Notes: generated from the letters alone by a model not told the origin. A stretch of 64,000 nt of DNA from Brevibacterium picturae (GCF_900105045.1 NZ_LT629739.1:4030001-4094000); one strand, 5' to 3'; positions 16,638 to 26,353 are shown, numbered from the stretch's first letter. Made by a program: numbers and translations.

Positions 16638-18281
16638 ATGACTGCCATATCCGTCTCGAATCTCGGATACCGCCTCGGCGACGACACCGAGATCTTCACC
16701 TCGCTCACTGCCTCGATCCCCGCGGCCGTCGTCGGTCTGGTCGGGGACAACGGTGTCGGAAAATCCACCCTCGCCAAGATCATCGCAGGACTTCTCACGC
16801 CCACCTCCGGCAGCATCACCGGCGCCGAGGGTGCCGTCTACATCGATCAGCTTCTGCCGCACACCGACGACAGCGTCGCCTCGGCGTTGGGAATCGCCCC
16901 CATCAGAACTGCACTGACGAAGGCGCTGGCCGGTGACGCCGGACTCGATGACTTCGAGATCATCGGTGACGACTGGGACATCGAGGAACGGGCGCTGGAG
17001 GCTCTGGCCGACCTCGGTCTGAAACTCGACGCCCACGCCCTGGATCGTCGGCTGAGCACCTTTTCGGGCGGGCAGGCCATGCGCATCGGTCTGGCCAGGG
17101 CGGCTCTGGCCGGCCAGCGCTGGCTGATCCTCGACGAACCCAGCAACAACCTCGACGAGGCCGGGCGCCGTCGTCTGATCTCTCTGCTCCGGGCCAGGAC
17201 CGGGCCGACCCTGCTTATCTCGCACGACCGAGCGCTGCTGACGACGGTGACGACGATCGTCGAGATGACAGATCAGCTGCGGGTGTACGGCGGGAACTTC
17301 GACGACTACGAGTCCATGGTCGCAGCCGAAGAGGAGGCGAAGCTGCAGAACATCGTCGATGCCAAGAAGTCCCTGGCGATCGAGAAGCGGCAGCGGATCG
17401 AACTCGAGACGAAGCTGGCTCGGGCCGAGAGGAAGGCCGCCAAGGACAAGGAGAACAAGAGGCGTCCAAAGATCGTGATGAACGGGCTGACGAACTTCGC
17501 CGAGAAGAGTGCTGCGAAGAGGCGCGGCGACAAGGCGGCGGACGAAGCGGCGGCCCGGTCATCGGTCCAGTCGGCCAAGGACGAACTGCGCCGGGAAGCA
17601 AGCATCCGACTGGACCTGCCGGAAACGGTGGTCAACTCGGGCAAACGTGTTCTCGAGATCGCCGCGCCGGTCCTCGAGCGCCCCTGCTCCGTCGTGGGCC
17701 CGGAAAGGGTCAGACTGACCGGGCCCAACGGGTCCGGGAAGTCGACCCTGTTGGCTGCCATCCTCGGCCGAAGTGACACCGGAGCACCCATCGCTGAGCT
17801 CTTCCCCGGCATTGAGATCAATGCTCCGGTGCCGATCGCCCACCTCGACCAGCAGTACAGGCTGCCGCCGACACTGACCGTCATGGAGGCGGTGAGGGAG
17901 AACAATCCCAGTCTCAGCCCGCACCGCGTCCACGAGGTATTGGCGGCGATGGGGCTGCGGAAGAGACGGACCGATCAGCTCTGCTCGACCCTGTCGGGAG
18001 GAGAACGGTTCCGGGTGGCACTGGCGACGAGTCTGCTCCAGGACCCCGCACCACAGATGCTCGTCCTCGATGAGCCGGGCAACAACCTCGACCTGTCATC
18101 GCTGACCGCGCTCGTGACCGCTCTGGACGGATTCGGCGGTGCGATGATCGTGGTCACCCACGATGACCGTCTGGCCCAGGAGCTGGGACTCGACGTGGAA
18201 TGGGACATCCGGGAATTTCTGGACCCGGGCACTGTTGATGAGGATAAGGATGCCAACGAGACGGAGGAGTCGCTTGCGTGA
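16638..18281 (+). CDS. ABC-F family ATP-binding protein
   Basis: A 547-aa protein with two ABC ATPase domains and no membrane segments, the mark of ABC-F ribosome-associated factors. Domain 1 has GDNGVGKST, signature FSGGQAMR, Walker B LILDEPSNNLD and switch LLISHD. A charged, Lys/Glu/Arg-rich linker (roughly residues 220-330) joins it to domain 2. Domain 2 has GPNGSGKST, LSGGERFR, LVLDEPGNNLD and VVTHD. All catalytic motifs look intact. GAGG six bases before ATG 16638 decides the start. ABC-F members rescue stalled ribosomes or protect against ribosome-targeting antibiotics; which applies cannot be told, as no resistance context is seen. Confidence 0.9.
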   Translation: MTAISVSNLGYRLGDDTEIFTSLTASIPAAVVGLVGDNGVGKSTLAKIIAGLLTPTSGSITGAEGAVYIDQLLPHTDDSVASALGIAPIRTALTKALAGDAGLDDFEIIGDDWDIEERALEALADLGLKLDAHALDRRLSTFSGGQAMRIGLARAALAGQRWLILDEPSNNLDEAGRRRLISLLRARTGPTLLISHDRALLTTVTTIVEMTDQLRVYGGNFDDYESMVAAEEEAKLQNIVDAKKSLAIEKRQRIELETKLARAERKAAKDKENKRRPKIVMNGLTNFAEKSAAKRRGDKAADEAAARSSVQSAKDELRREASIRLDLPETVVNSGKRVLEIAAPVLERPCSVVGPERVRLTGPNGSGKSTLLAAILGRSDTGAPIAELFPGIEINAPVPIAHLDQQYRLPPTLTVMEAVRENNPSLSPHRVHEVLAAMGLRKRRTDQLCSTLSGGERFRVALATSLLQDPAPQMLVLDEPGNNLDLSSLTALVTALDGFGGAMIVVTHDDRLAQELGLDVEWDIREFLDPGTVDEDKDANETEESLA

Positions 18282-18335
18282 TCGAGAAAGGGCAGCGTCT
18301 GCTTATGCAGGTGCCGCGTCATTTGACGGGCCGGG

Positions 18336-18341
18336 GATAAT
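18336..18341 (+). promoter_or_regulatory. -10 box of leaderless dusB
   Basis: GATAAT is followed by exactly six bases and then GTG 18348, the same layout as at recO. Confidence 0.5.
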
Positions 18342-18347
18342 GGCATG

Positions 18348-19535
18348 GTGAGTGTCATGAGCCCTGCCCCAGAATCCGTGTCCCCGGCTACCGTCGAGCC
18401 GTTGCGCATCGGCCCCATCGAACTGCCGTCGCCGGTGGTGCTTGCGCCGATGGCGGGAATCACCAACACGGCCTTCCGGCGTCTGTGCCGCGAGTACGGT
18501 GGCGGTCTCTACGTGACGGAGATGGTGACGTCCCGGGCGCTGGTTGAACGCAGCCCCAAGAGTATGCGCATCATCCGACATGAGCCCTTCGAGACTCCGC
18601 GCTCGGTCCAGCTCTACGGTGTCGACCCGGTGACGATCGGACAGGCCGTGCGCATGCTCGTCGAGGAGGACCGCGCCGACCACATCGACCTCAACTTCGG
18701 CTGCCCCGTGCCCAAGGTCACCCGGAAGGGCGGCGGCTCGGCCCTGCCGTGGAAGAAGGACCTGTTCGAATCCATCGTCACCACGGCCGTGGCCGAGGCG
18801 GACCGCGGCGGAATCCCCCTGACGGTGAAGATGCGCAAGGGCATCGACAAGGATCACCAGACTTTCCTGGACGCCGGTGAGACAGCCCGCAATGCGGGTG
18901 TGGCTGCGGTCGCCCTCCACGGGCGATCCGCGGCGGACCTGTACTCCGGCCAGGCTGACTGGGACGCTATCGCCCGACTCAAGGACCACCTCGGCGACAC
19001 TGTTCCCGTGCTGGGCAATGGTGACATCTTCGCGGCTGAAGATGCACTTGAGATGATGCGGAAGACCGGATGCGACGGCGTTGTCATCGGCCGTGGATGT
19101 CAGGGTCGGCCCTGGCTGTTCGGGGACCTGGAAAATGCGCTGAGCGGCAGCGACGAGCGGTTCCGACCCGGCCTCGCCGAGGTGGCCCGCGCCGTCTACA
19201 AGCATGGCGAATACCTCGCCGAATACTATGAGGACGAATTCTACGGAGTTCGTGACCTGCGCAAACACATCGCCTGGTATTTCAAGGGCTACCCGGTCGG
19301 CGGAGACCTGCGTCGGCAGTTGGCGATGGTCTCCTCCTTGGAGGAGCTCGCGGGACTGCTGGCACAGCTCGATCACGACGCACCGTATCCTGGAACGGAT
19401 GCGGAAGGCTCCCGGGGGCGGACCACCCGCCCGAAGAAGCCGCATCTGCCCGAGGGGTGGCTCGATTCCCGCATCTTCGATGTCAGCGGGACGTCCCTGC
19501 TCTCCGAGGCGGAACTCGACATCTCGGGAGGATGA
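18348..19535 (+). CDS. dusB: tRNA-dihydrouridine synthase (DusB type)
   Basis: An FMN/NADPH enzyme (395 aa) that reduces specific uridines in the D-loop of tRNA. The TIM-barrel opens with PVVLAPMAGITNTAFRRLCREYG. It contains LNFGCPVPKVTRKGGGSAL with the catalytic Cys, the VKMRKGID stretch, VALHGRSAADLYSG and VLGNGDI. The helical C-terminal domain follows from about residue 260. GTG 18348 lies 6 nt after GATAAT, while ATG 18345 is one codon earlier; the leaderless pattern favours the GTG. The stop overlaps the start region of dgt, and dusB-dgt-dnaG is a conserved actinobacterial run. Confidence 0.94.
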   Translation: MSVMSPAPESVSPATVEPLRIGPIELPSPVVLAPMAGITNTAFRRLCREYGGGLYVTEMVTSRALVERSPKSMRIIRHEPFETPRSVQLYGVDPVTIGQAVRMLVEEDRADHIDLNFGCPVPKVTRKGGGSALPWKKDLFESIVTTAVAEADRGGIPLTVKMRKGIDKDHQTFLDAGETARNAGVAAVALHGRSAADLYSGQADWDAIARLKDHLGDTVPVLGNGDIFAAEDALEMMRKTGCDGVVIGRGCQGRPWLFGDLENALSGSDERFRPGLAEVARAVYKHGEYLAEYYEDEFYGVRDLRKHIAWYFKGYPVGGDLRRQLAMVSSLEELAGLLAQLDHDAPYPGTDAEGSRGRTTRPKKPHLPEGWLDSRIFDVSGTSLLSEAELDISGG

Positions 19536-19537
19536 CA

Positions 19538-20845
19538 ATGCCATTCGAATCTCACCCACGCACATCGGTGCGCTCTGGGTCCGTAGCGGTGTACACGCCG
19601 TGGGACGAAGAACGGTGGGTGAGTGAACCGGCGAAGAATCCGCGCAGATCAGCATTTCAGCGTGATCGCGCCCGGGTCCTTCATTCCGCGGGTCTGCGAC
19701 GCCTCGGCGCCAAGACTCAGGTCGTTTCTCCGGGAACCGATGATTTCGTACGCACCCGACTCACTCATTCTCTCGAGGTCGCCCAAGTCGGGCGCGAACT
19801 CGCCCGCTACCTCGGTTGTGATCCGGACATCGTCGACACCGCCTGTCTCAGCCACGACCTCGGCCATCCGCCCTTCGGCCACCACGGCGAGACCATCCTC
19901 GATGCTCTGTGCATCGACATCGGCGGTTTCGAGGGCAACGCGCAGACGCTGCGTCTGGTCACGCGGATCGAACCGAAGGTGATTGCCGATGATGGTCGCC
20001 CGGCCGGACTCAACCTGACACGGGCCAGTCTTGATGCGCTGACCAAGTATCCCTGGGCGCGAAGCGAAGCGTCCATCGGCCGGCGTGACTCAGGTGTCCG
20101 CAAGTTCGGAGTCTACGACGACGACAGGGGAGTCTTCGACTTCTACCGCGAGGGCATTGAGAACGGGAAGCGATGTGTCGAGGCCCAGGTGATGGACTTG
20201 GCCGATGACATCTCATACTCCGTCCACGACGTCGAAGACGCGATTGCGGGCGGACATCTGCATCTGGGTGAGTTCGCTGCGGAGAGTCGTCGTGCAGAGC
20301 TCTTCGAGATCACTCGGAAGTGGTACCTGCCGGTCATAGGCGATGAGGAGATGGACAAGGCGCTGTCGAGGCTGCAGGCAGCGGCATACTGGCCCGCGGA
20401 GACCTATGACGGATCCAGACGGGCCCAAGCGACGCTCAAGCATATGACGAGTCAGCTCATCGGCCGGTTCGTCGGTGCCGCGGAAGCCGCCACCCGTGAA
20501 GAGTACGGATGGGAGCCCCTGGCCCGTTACGCAGCCTCCCTCGTCGTCCCCGAACCCACGGCTGTCGAGATCGCCGTCCTCAAGGGCATGGCGACGCTGA
20601 CGGTGATGGTCGCCGAAGATCGTCTGCGTCTGCATGACATCCAATCGGCTGTCATCACCGAGCTGGCCCAGTGGTATTCCGAGTCACCGATCAACCTCGA
20701 TCCGATGTTCCGGGCCGACTACTTCGAGGCCGCTGACGACGCGGCCAGGCTGCGGGTCCTCGTCGACCAGATCGCATCGCTGACCGATCATTCCGCCTGG
20801 GCCCTGTACCACCACCTCAAAGCAGGGGCGGAGGACCGTCTCTAG
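19538..20845 (+). CDS. dgt: Deoxyguanosinetriphosphate triphosphohydrolase-like protein
   Basis: An HD-domain dNTP triphosphohydrolase (435 aa) releasing triphosphate from dNTPs, a control of nucleotide pools. The metal ligands are visible in RTRLTHSLEVAQ (H77) and CLSHDLGHPPFGHHGE (H106, D107), with a later Asp in VMDLADDISYSVHD. GGGAGG (19526-19531) lies six bases before ATG 19538. The overlapping ATG 19532 is directly on the ribosome site and is less likely. The stop is three bases before dnaG. Confidence 0.93.
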   Translation: MPFESHPRTSVRSGSVAVYTPWDEERWVSEPAKNPRRSAFQRDRARVLHSAGLRRLGAKTQVVSPGTDDFVRTRLTHSLEVAQVGRELARYLGCDPDIVDTACLSHDLGHPPFGHHGETILDALCIDIGGFEGNAQTLRLVTRIEPKVIADDGRPAGLNLTRASLDALTKYPWARSEASIGRRDSGVRKFGVYDDDRGVFDFYREGIENGKRCVEAQVMDLADDISYSVHDVEDAIAGGHLHLGEFAAESRRAELFEITRKWYLPVIGDEEMDKALSRLQAAAYWPAETYDGSRRAQATLKHMTSQLIGRFVGAAEAATREEYGWEPLARYAASLVVPEPTAVEIAVLKGMATLTVMVAEDRLRLHDIQSAVITELAQWYSESPINLDPMFRADYFEAADDAARLRVLVDQIASLTDHSAWALYHHLKAGAEDRL

Positions 20846-20848
20846 ACT

Positions 20849-22960
20849 ATGGCCGGACTGATCAAACGCGAGGACATCGACGAGCTGCGCAGTCGCACCC
20901 GCATCGACGAGGTGGTGGGGGAGTTCGTGACGCTCAAGACTGCGGGAATCGGCTCGCTCAAGGGCCTGTGTCCCTTTCACGATGAACGGACTCCCTCGTT
21001 CACCGTTCGTCCCCAGGTGGGGATGTATCACTGCTTCGGCTGTGGTGAGTCCGGCGACGTCTTCTCTTTTCTGCAGAAGGTCGAACAGCTCAGCTTCGTC
21101 GAAACAGTCGAGTCGCTGGCCGGCAAGATCGGGATGCACCTGCGCTACGAAGACGGCAAGGGCCCCGACCGGGAGCAGGCGAGCCGGCGACAGCGGCTGC
21201 TGGAGATGCACGAGGTCGCACAGCGCTTCTTCGCCCAGTCCCTTGAAGGGGAACAGGGACAGATCGGTCGTGAGTTCCTCGAGGGCCGCGGTTTTCCCAG
21301 CAGTTCGAGCAGGGAGTTCGGTCTCGGTTTCGCCCCCAAGTCCTGGGATTCGCTGACCAATCAGCTCAAGCGGGCCGGTTTCAGCGAGGAGGAGATCCTT
21401 GCCGGTGGCTTGGCCAGTGAGGGCGGGCGCGGCATCTACGACCGCTTCCGCGGCAGGGTCGTCTGGCCCATCAAAGACATGACCTCGCGGACCATCGGCT
21501 TCGGGGCCAGGCGACTGTTCGACGACGATCAGGGGCCGAAGTACCTGAATACTCCAGAGACCGCCCTGTATCACAAGAATCAGGTGCTCTACGGGCTGGA
21601 TCTGGCCAAGAAGCACATCGCGAAGACCAAGCGCGTGGTCATCGTCGAAGGCTACACAGATGTCATGGCCGCGCACCTGGCCGGTGTGTCACAGGCGGTG
21701 GCGACGTGCGGAACGGCGTTCGGACCCGAACACGTGAAGATCGTCAGGCGCCTCCTCGGCGATGATCCGACGGGACAGGTGATCTTCACTTTTGACGGTG
21801 ACGCGGCCGGACAGAAGGCGGCGCTGCGGGCCTTCGAGTTCGACAGTGAGTTCACCGCTCAGACCTTCGTCGCTGTCGAGCCCGATGGGCTGGACCCCTG
21901 CGACCTGCGGATGCAGAAGGGTGATGGCGCGCTGCGTGAACTCATCGATGGTCGCAAACCGCTCTTCGAGTTCGTCATCACCACCGCGATCTCCCGCTTC
22001 GACCTCGACTCAGTCGAAGGCCGGATCGCCGCAGTCAGGGCCAGCGCCGAGGTTCTGGCAGACATTCGTGATCGCAACAGCCTCAGCCATTACTACCGTT
22101 TCGTCGCCGGTCGCATCGGAGTCGACATCGACGAGGTGGAAACCGCGGTCAGAGACGCCCGGAAACGACCGAAGAAACCGCAGGCGAACCAGGCTCGTCA
22201 GCCACAGGTCGCGCCGCCGCAGACTCCTCCCGGGGTACGGCAGTCTCCTCCTGGGGCTGCGCAGTCTCCCTCAGGAGGGCCGCAGTCTGCGCCGCACAGA
22301 CAGCAGATGGGGTCGCGGGGGCAGTCTGCGCCGCACGGACAGCACCAGCATCAGTCGGCTCCGGCGACGAACAGTCAGCAGCCGAGCACGGGGTTCGCGC
22401 CTGGACCGACGGGAGGAGGCGCCGGCGGAGACGACTCAGCCATCGAGTACGTCTACGACGAGCGCCCCGACGTGTCGAACCTATCGGCACCGATCAGTCC
22501 CGCTCGGCTCAAGACGGAGAAGGGCGCCCTGATGGTGGCGCTGCAGCACCCGGAGTTCGTCAATGCCAAACTCTTCGACTCCCTCTCCGCCCGGGCCTTC
22601 GAGCACCCCGGCTACCGTCGGATCCAGGCGGCGATCAAGGCTGCCGGAGGGCTGAAGTCAGCAGGGTCCGACACCACTCGCTGGGCCGAATCGGTTCTCG
22701 CGGCCAGTGACGAGGACCTCAGGCCCTATGTCACGCAGCTGCTCGTGACTCCCTTGCCGGTCGCGGACGGAGTCAGCGCGGATGGCTTCGCCAGGGGCAT
22801 CGTGGCCCGACTCTTCGACTATGACCTCGAACGCATCGCCAAGGAGCTGCACTCACGACTGCAGCGGCAGGACACTGCGGATACCGAGGCGCAGACGACG
22901 CTTCTGGGCCAGTTGCAGGTCCTCGAACAGCATCGGGCACGGTTGAAGACGCTCATGTGA
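20849..22960 (+). CDS. dnaG: DNA primase
   Basis: DnaG (703 aa) lays RNA primers for DNA replication. The N-terminal zinc ribbon uses C41, H44, C62, C65 (CPFHDERTPSF and YHCFGCGESGD). The RNA polymerase/TOPRIM core includes VIVEGYTDVMAAH and FDGDAAGQKAALRAF. The C-terminal helicase-interacting domain (about 550-703) is separated from the core by an about 90-residue Pro/Gln/Ser-rich linker with repeated PPG..QSP and QSAPH units, longer than in most primases. ATG 20849 follows the dgt stop, and GGAGG lies about 14 nt upstream. It is the last gene of dusB-dgt-dnaG. Confidence 0.97.
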   Translation: MAGLIKREDIDELRSRTRIDEVVGEFVTLKTAGIGSLKGLCPFHDERTPSFTVRPQVGMYHCFGCGESGDVFSFLQKVEQLSFVETVESLAGKIGMHLRYEDGKGPDREQASRRQRLLEMHEVAQRFFAQSLEGEQGQIGREFLEGRGFPSSSSREFGLGFAPKSWDSLTNQLKRAGFSEEEILAGGLASEGGRGIYDRFRGRVVWPIKDMTSRTIGFGARRLFDDDQGPKYLNTPETALYHKNQVLYGLDLAKKHIAKTKRVVIVEGYTDVMAAHLAGVSQAVATCGTAFGPEHVKIVRRLLGDDPTGQVIFTFDGDAAGQKAALRAFEFDSEFTAQTFVAVEPDGLDPCDLRMQKGDGALRELIDGRKPLFEFVITTAISRFDLDSVEGRIAAVRASAEVLADIRDRNSLSHYYRFVAGRIGVDIDEVETAVRDARKRPKKPQANQARQPQVAPPQTPPGVRQSPPGAAQSPSGGPQSAPHRQQMGSRGQSAPHGQHQHQSAPATNSQQPSTGFAPGPTGGGAGGDDSAIEYVYDERPDVSNLSAPISPARLKTEKGALMVALQHPEFVNAKLFDSLSARAFEHPGYRRIQAAIKAAGGLKSAGSDTTRWAESVLAASDEDLRPYVTQLLVTPLPVADGVSADGFARGIVARLFDYDLERIAKELHSRLQRQDTADTEAQTTLLGQLQVLEQHRARLKTLM

Positions 22961-22998
22961 AGTCCGGGATTCACGACTGAGAACGTGAAATAGTGCAC

Positions 22999-23040
22999 AA
23001 TTGCAATTTTGCAGTTGGTGAAAAGTTGCATGAGGTGCAA
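22999..23040 (+). promoter_or_regulatory. Palindromic sites upstream of tetR-type gene
   Basis: AATTGCAATT (22999-23008) and TTGCA-TGAGG-TGCAA (23026-23040) are perfect inverted repeats that share the TTGCA half-site. They lie within 55 bases of the regulator's ATG. They are probable autorepressor operators. Confidence 0.5.
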
Positions 23041-23050
23041 AAATAACCTC

Positions 23051-23689
23051 ATGGCCGAAACCGAATCCCTGCGCTCCAAAAAGGCGCGCCAGACGCGAAA
23101 TGCGCTCCATGAGGCTGCAATCACGCGGGTCCTCGATGACGGCCTCGAAAATGCAACAGTGGCGAACATCGCTGCGGACGTGGGCGTGTCCACACGCACC
23201 TTCTTCAACTATTACGCGACGAAGGAAGACGCCATCGTCGGCCTCGACGAGTCCAATATCGACGCGCATGTCGTCGACGCCTACGTCCACTCCGACTCCG
23301 GGACCAACGATCTGGCCGCGGATACGGCCTGGTTCATTCGCGAAGCGCTGCTGATGGGGTCGATCGACCCTGCTATGCCGGCCAGGCGGAGAAAGCTGTT
23401 CGCTCGGTACCCGGAGCTGGTCAGCAAACGCTTCGATCGGGCCGAGGCTCTCGAAGAGCTCGTGGCAGGGCATGTGCTCGCCCGGCTGCGCTTCCTGGGG
23501 CAGGAGTTCTCAAGCGAGGACTCGGCTTGGCGCAGCGCCCGTATGCTCACCCAACTGTGCCGAGTGCCTCTCAACCACGCTGGCCAGACGATCAAGCGAT
23601 CGCCCGAGCTCGTGGATGAGAAGGGCTCGACGAAGGAAATCTACGAAGATTCACTGGAACTCTTCCTCAAGGTTCTGGATCGACTATGA
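23051..23689 (+). CDS. TetR/AcrR family transcriptional regulator
   Basis: A 212-aa repressor-type protein. The N-terminal HTH spans about residues 8-55 (KARQTRNALHEAAITRVLDDGLENATVANIAADVGVSTRTFFNYYATKEDAI, a canonical TetR signature), followed by an all-helical ligand domain. ATG 23051 gives the natural N-terminus MAETESLRSKKA. An upstream in-frame start at 23009 would run through the palindromic operator. The stop overlaps the ATG of the MFS exporter (ATGA at 23686), so it very likely represses this exporter. The ligand is unknown. Confidence 0.92.
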   Translation: MAETESLRSKKARQTRNALHEAAITRVLDDGLENATVANIAADVGVSTRTFFNYYATKEDAIVGLDESNIDAHVVDAYVHSDSGTNDLAADTAWFIREALLMGSIDPAMPARRRKLFARYPELVSKRFDRAEALEELVAGHVLARLRFLGQEFSSEDSAWRSARMLTQLCRVPLNHAGQTIKRSPELVDEKGSTKEIYEDSLELFLKVLDRL

Positions 23690-25446
23690 CAAAGGCTGAA
23701 ATGAGAAGCAATCAAGGGCTGAAAACCGGCGAAATGGCCCGCCCGCCAGAAAGTGATGCGGATGCTGAGCCGATGAAGACATCGGCGATCATCCTGCTCT
23801 TCGTAGGACTGATGATCGCCATGTTCATGTTCTCCCTCAACCAGACCGTGCTGGCGACCGCACTGCCGACGATCGTCGGTGAGCTCGACGGCGTCGACCA
23901 GATGCTGTGGGTGTCCACAGCGTTCATGCTCGCCTCGACGATTATGATGCCGATCTACGGCAAGGTGGGTGACCTGTTCGGTCGCAAACCGCTCTTCATG
24001 TTCGCGATCTGCTGCTTCCTGCTGGGGTCGGTCTTCGCGCTCATCGCAGGTGACATGTCGATGCTGATCTTCGGACGTGTGCTCCAAGGCATCGGCGGTG
24101 GCGGCATGATGATTCTCTCTCAGTCCATCATCGCCTCCGTAGTTCCAGCCCGGGAACGCGGGAAGTACATGGGCATCATGGGCTCCGCCTTCGCGGTGTC
24201 CTCGGTGGCCGGTCCGCTCATCGGCGGCTGGCTGACAGAGGGGCCCGGTTGGCGCTGGGCCTTCGCCATCAACTTCCCCCTCGGCATCATCGCACTCATT
24301 GCCGCAGCCATCTTCCTCAAGGTGCCCAAGCACACCAGCGGAAAACGCCCGAAGATCGACGTCATGGGGATGGCGCTGGTCTCGATCGTCACATCCTGCA
24401 TCGTCCTCGTCTCCGCCTGGGGCGGTCACGATTACGCATGGGGTTCGTGGCAGATCAACGGGCTCATCATCGTCGGCGTCCTCGCCATCGCCGGATTCAT
24501 CGTCGTCGAGCACAAGGTCAGCGAACCGGTCATCCCGATGTTCCTGTTCAAGAATCGGGATTTCCTGCTGTGCACGATCGCGGGTCTGTTCATCGGAGTC
24601 GGGATGTTCGGCGTCCTGTCCTACATGCCCACCTATCTGCAGATGGTGCACGGCATCGACGCGACCGTGGCGGGACTGATGATGGTTCCTATGATGGGCA
24701 CGATGCTCATCTCCTCGACCCTCATCGGCTTCGTCGTCTCCCGGACCGGCAAGTACAAGAAGTACCCGCTCATAGGTGTGCTGATCATGGCCGCGTCGCT
24801 GGTTCTGCTCTCGCAGCTCAAGGCTGACAGCGCCGCCTGGGAGACCATGGGCTGCCTGGCTCTGCTGGGACTCGGACTGGGCCTGAGTATGCAGACCCTG
24901 GTCCTCGTCGTCCAGAACGCCTTCCCCGTTGCCATGGTCGGAACAGCGACGGCATCGAACAACTACTTCCGTCAGGTCGGTGCGACCCTGGGCATGGCCT
25001 TCATCGGGTCGGTCTTCACGCAGCGCCTCATGGACAACATCAAAGAGGGCATGGGCGAACTGGCGAAGGCCAATCCCTCACAGCCGATGCCCGAGGTCTC
25101 CTCGACAGGTCTGACACCGCAGATCGTCGCCGATCTGCCCGAGCCGCTGCACACCCTCATCATCACGTCCTACAACGACGCGCTGGTCCCTCTGTTCCTG
25201 TGGGTCGCACCTCTGGCAGTCCTCGGCTTCATCTTCCTGTGCTTCCTGCCCAACACACCGCTGGCACAGACGCTGAAGACCGATCCTGCCAAACGCGAAC
25301 TTGTGCGCGTCGACGCAGGTTCGTCCGCGGGCCAGGTCGACTCATCCGATAGTCTGGCAGAGAAGGCTAGGCTGAAGGAGTCGACTGATGACGGTACTGA
25401 CAATACTCAACGCCCCCGGGACCCAGATCCCCGAGCAGCTGACTGA
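23686..25446 (+). CDS. DHA2-type MFS multidrug exporter (EmrB/QacA family)
   Basis: A 586-aa, 14-helix drug:H+ antiporter. It has motif A in GKVGDLFGRKPLF, motif C-like GSAFAVSSVAGPLIGGWLTEG with WRWAFAINFPLG, and the N-terminal FMFSLNQTVLATALPTIVGEL of the DHA2 family. The N-terminal about 28 residues and the C-terminal about 60 residues are cytoplasmic and polar. Translation is coupled to the TetR gene by ATGA. The 3' end overlaps the next gene by 59 bp. The likely role is export of toxic hydrophobic or cationic compounds, inducible through the TetR protein. Confidence 0.92.
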   Translation: MTKAEMRSNQGLKTGEMARPPESDADAEPMKTSAIILLFVGLMIAMFMFSLNQTVLATALPTIVGELDGVDQMLWVSTAFMLASTIMMPIYGKVGDLFGRKPLFMFAICCFLLGSVFALIAGDMSMLIFGRVLQGIGGGGMMILSQSIIASVVPARERGKYMGIMGSAFAVSSVAGPLIGGWLTEGPGWRWAFAINFPLGIIALIAAAIFLKVPKHTSGKRPKIDVMGMALVSIVTSCIVLVSAWGGHDYAWGSWQINGLIIVGVLAIAGFIVVEHKVSEPVIPMFLFKNRDFLLCTIAGLFIGVGMFGVLSYMPTYLQMVHGIDATVAGLMMVPMMGTMLISSTLIGFVVSRTGKYKKYPLIGVLIMAASLVLLSQLKADSAAWETMGCLALLGLGLGLSMQTLVLVVQNAFPVAMVGTATASNNYFRQVGATLGMAFIGSVFTQRLMDNIKEGMGELAKANPSQPMPEVSSTGLTPQIVADLPEPLHTLIITSYNDALVPLFLWVAPLAVLGFIFLCFLPNTPLAQTLKTDPAKRELVRVDAGSSAGQVDSSDSLAEKARLKESTDDGTDNTQRPRDPDPRAAD

Positions 25447-26353
25447 CCTTGGTCGGAGAGAGGACGTCGAACTTCGGATCGTCGAGGCGGGGGAGCTGGG
25501 CTCTGCCCTCCCCGGCACCGATGTCCTCCTCCTCTGGGACTTCTTCTCGCGCGCACTGAAAAGCGAATTCGGACATGCTGACAGCCTGAAGTGGATCCAT
25601 GCGGCCGCAGCCGGGGTTGACTCCCTGATCTTCGACGAGCTCTCCGCCTCGGAGGTCGTCGTCACGAATGCACGGGGGATCTTCGACCGGCCGATCGCAG
25701 AGTTCGTACTCAACTACATCCTTCTCCATGCGAAGAATTCGCTGCGCTCGCTCGAAGATCAGCGGAACTCCACCTGGAACCGTCGATCGACGAAGGATCT
25801 GGCCGGATCTCAGGCCATGATCGTCGGCACAGGTTCGATCGGTCGGGAGATCGCCAGGGTCCTGAAGGCCCTCGACGTGAATGTCAGCGGAGCCGGCAGC
25901 CATGCTCGGACCGGAGACGCCGACTTCGGGACCGTCATCGATTCCGCGCAGCTGAGCTCTCATCTGTCCGGAGTGGACTGGGTGATCAACATTGCGCCGC
26001 TGACGGACAAGACGAAGAACCTCATCGACGCCGAGGTGTTCGCCGCCATGGACCCGAGCGCCTACTTCGTCAATGTCGGCAGGGGAGAAGCCGTAGTCAC
26101 CTCCGACCTCGTGGACGCGCTCTCGGCCAGCCAGATCTCCGGTGCCGGCCTCGACGTATTCGACGAAGAGCCACTGCCCGCCGACCACCCCCTGTGGCAG
26201 GCAGACAATGTCATCGTCACCCCGCACATGAGCGGCGACACCGATGGATGGCGACTGCGTCTGGCTGACCAGTTCGTCGACCTGTTCGAGAAGTACGCGG
26301 CAGGTGAGACGTTCCCACACACGGTCGACAAGGCAGCGGGATACGTGCGATGA
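25388..26353 (+). CDS. D-isomer-specific 2-hydroxyacid dehydrogenase
   Basis: A 321-aa NAD(P)-dependent oxidoreductase of the D-2-hydroxyacid dehydrogenase family. The nucleotide site is GTGSIGREIA. The catalytic triad residues are present: Arg in NVGRGEAV, Glu in LDVFDEEP and His in VTPHMSG. AAGGAG 7 nt before ATG 25388 supports a true start inside the end of the exporter gene, a 59-bp overlap in another frame. The next gene begins at its stop. The substrate is unknown; glyoxylate/hydroxypyruvate reductase-like activity is possible. Confidence 0.9.
   Translation: MTVLTILNAPGTQIPEQLTDLGRREDVELRIVEAGELGSALPGTDVLLLWDFFSRALKSEFGHADSLKWIHAAAAGVDSLIFDELSASEVVVTNARGIFDRPIAEFVLNYILLHAKNSLRSLEDQRNSTWNRRSTKDLAGSQAMIVGTGSIGREIARVLKALDVNVSGAGSHARTGDADFGTVIDSAQLSSHLSGVDWVINIAPLTDKTKNLIDAEVFAAMDPSAYFVNVGRGEAVVTSDLVDALSASQISGAGLDVFDEEPLPADHPLWQADNVIVTPHMSGDTDGWRLRLADQFVDLFEKYAAGETFPHTVDKAAGYVR

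Noticed and set aside
22961..23050. Upstream start (23009) for the TetR-type regulator
   Set aside because: It would translate through the palindromic operator region and adds residues with no similarity to TetR N-termini.
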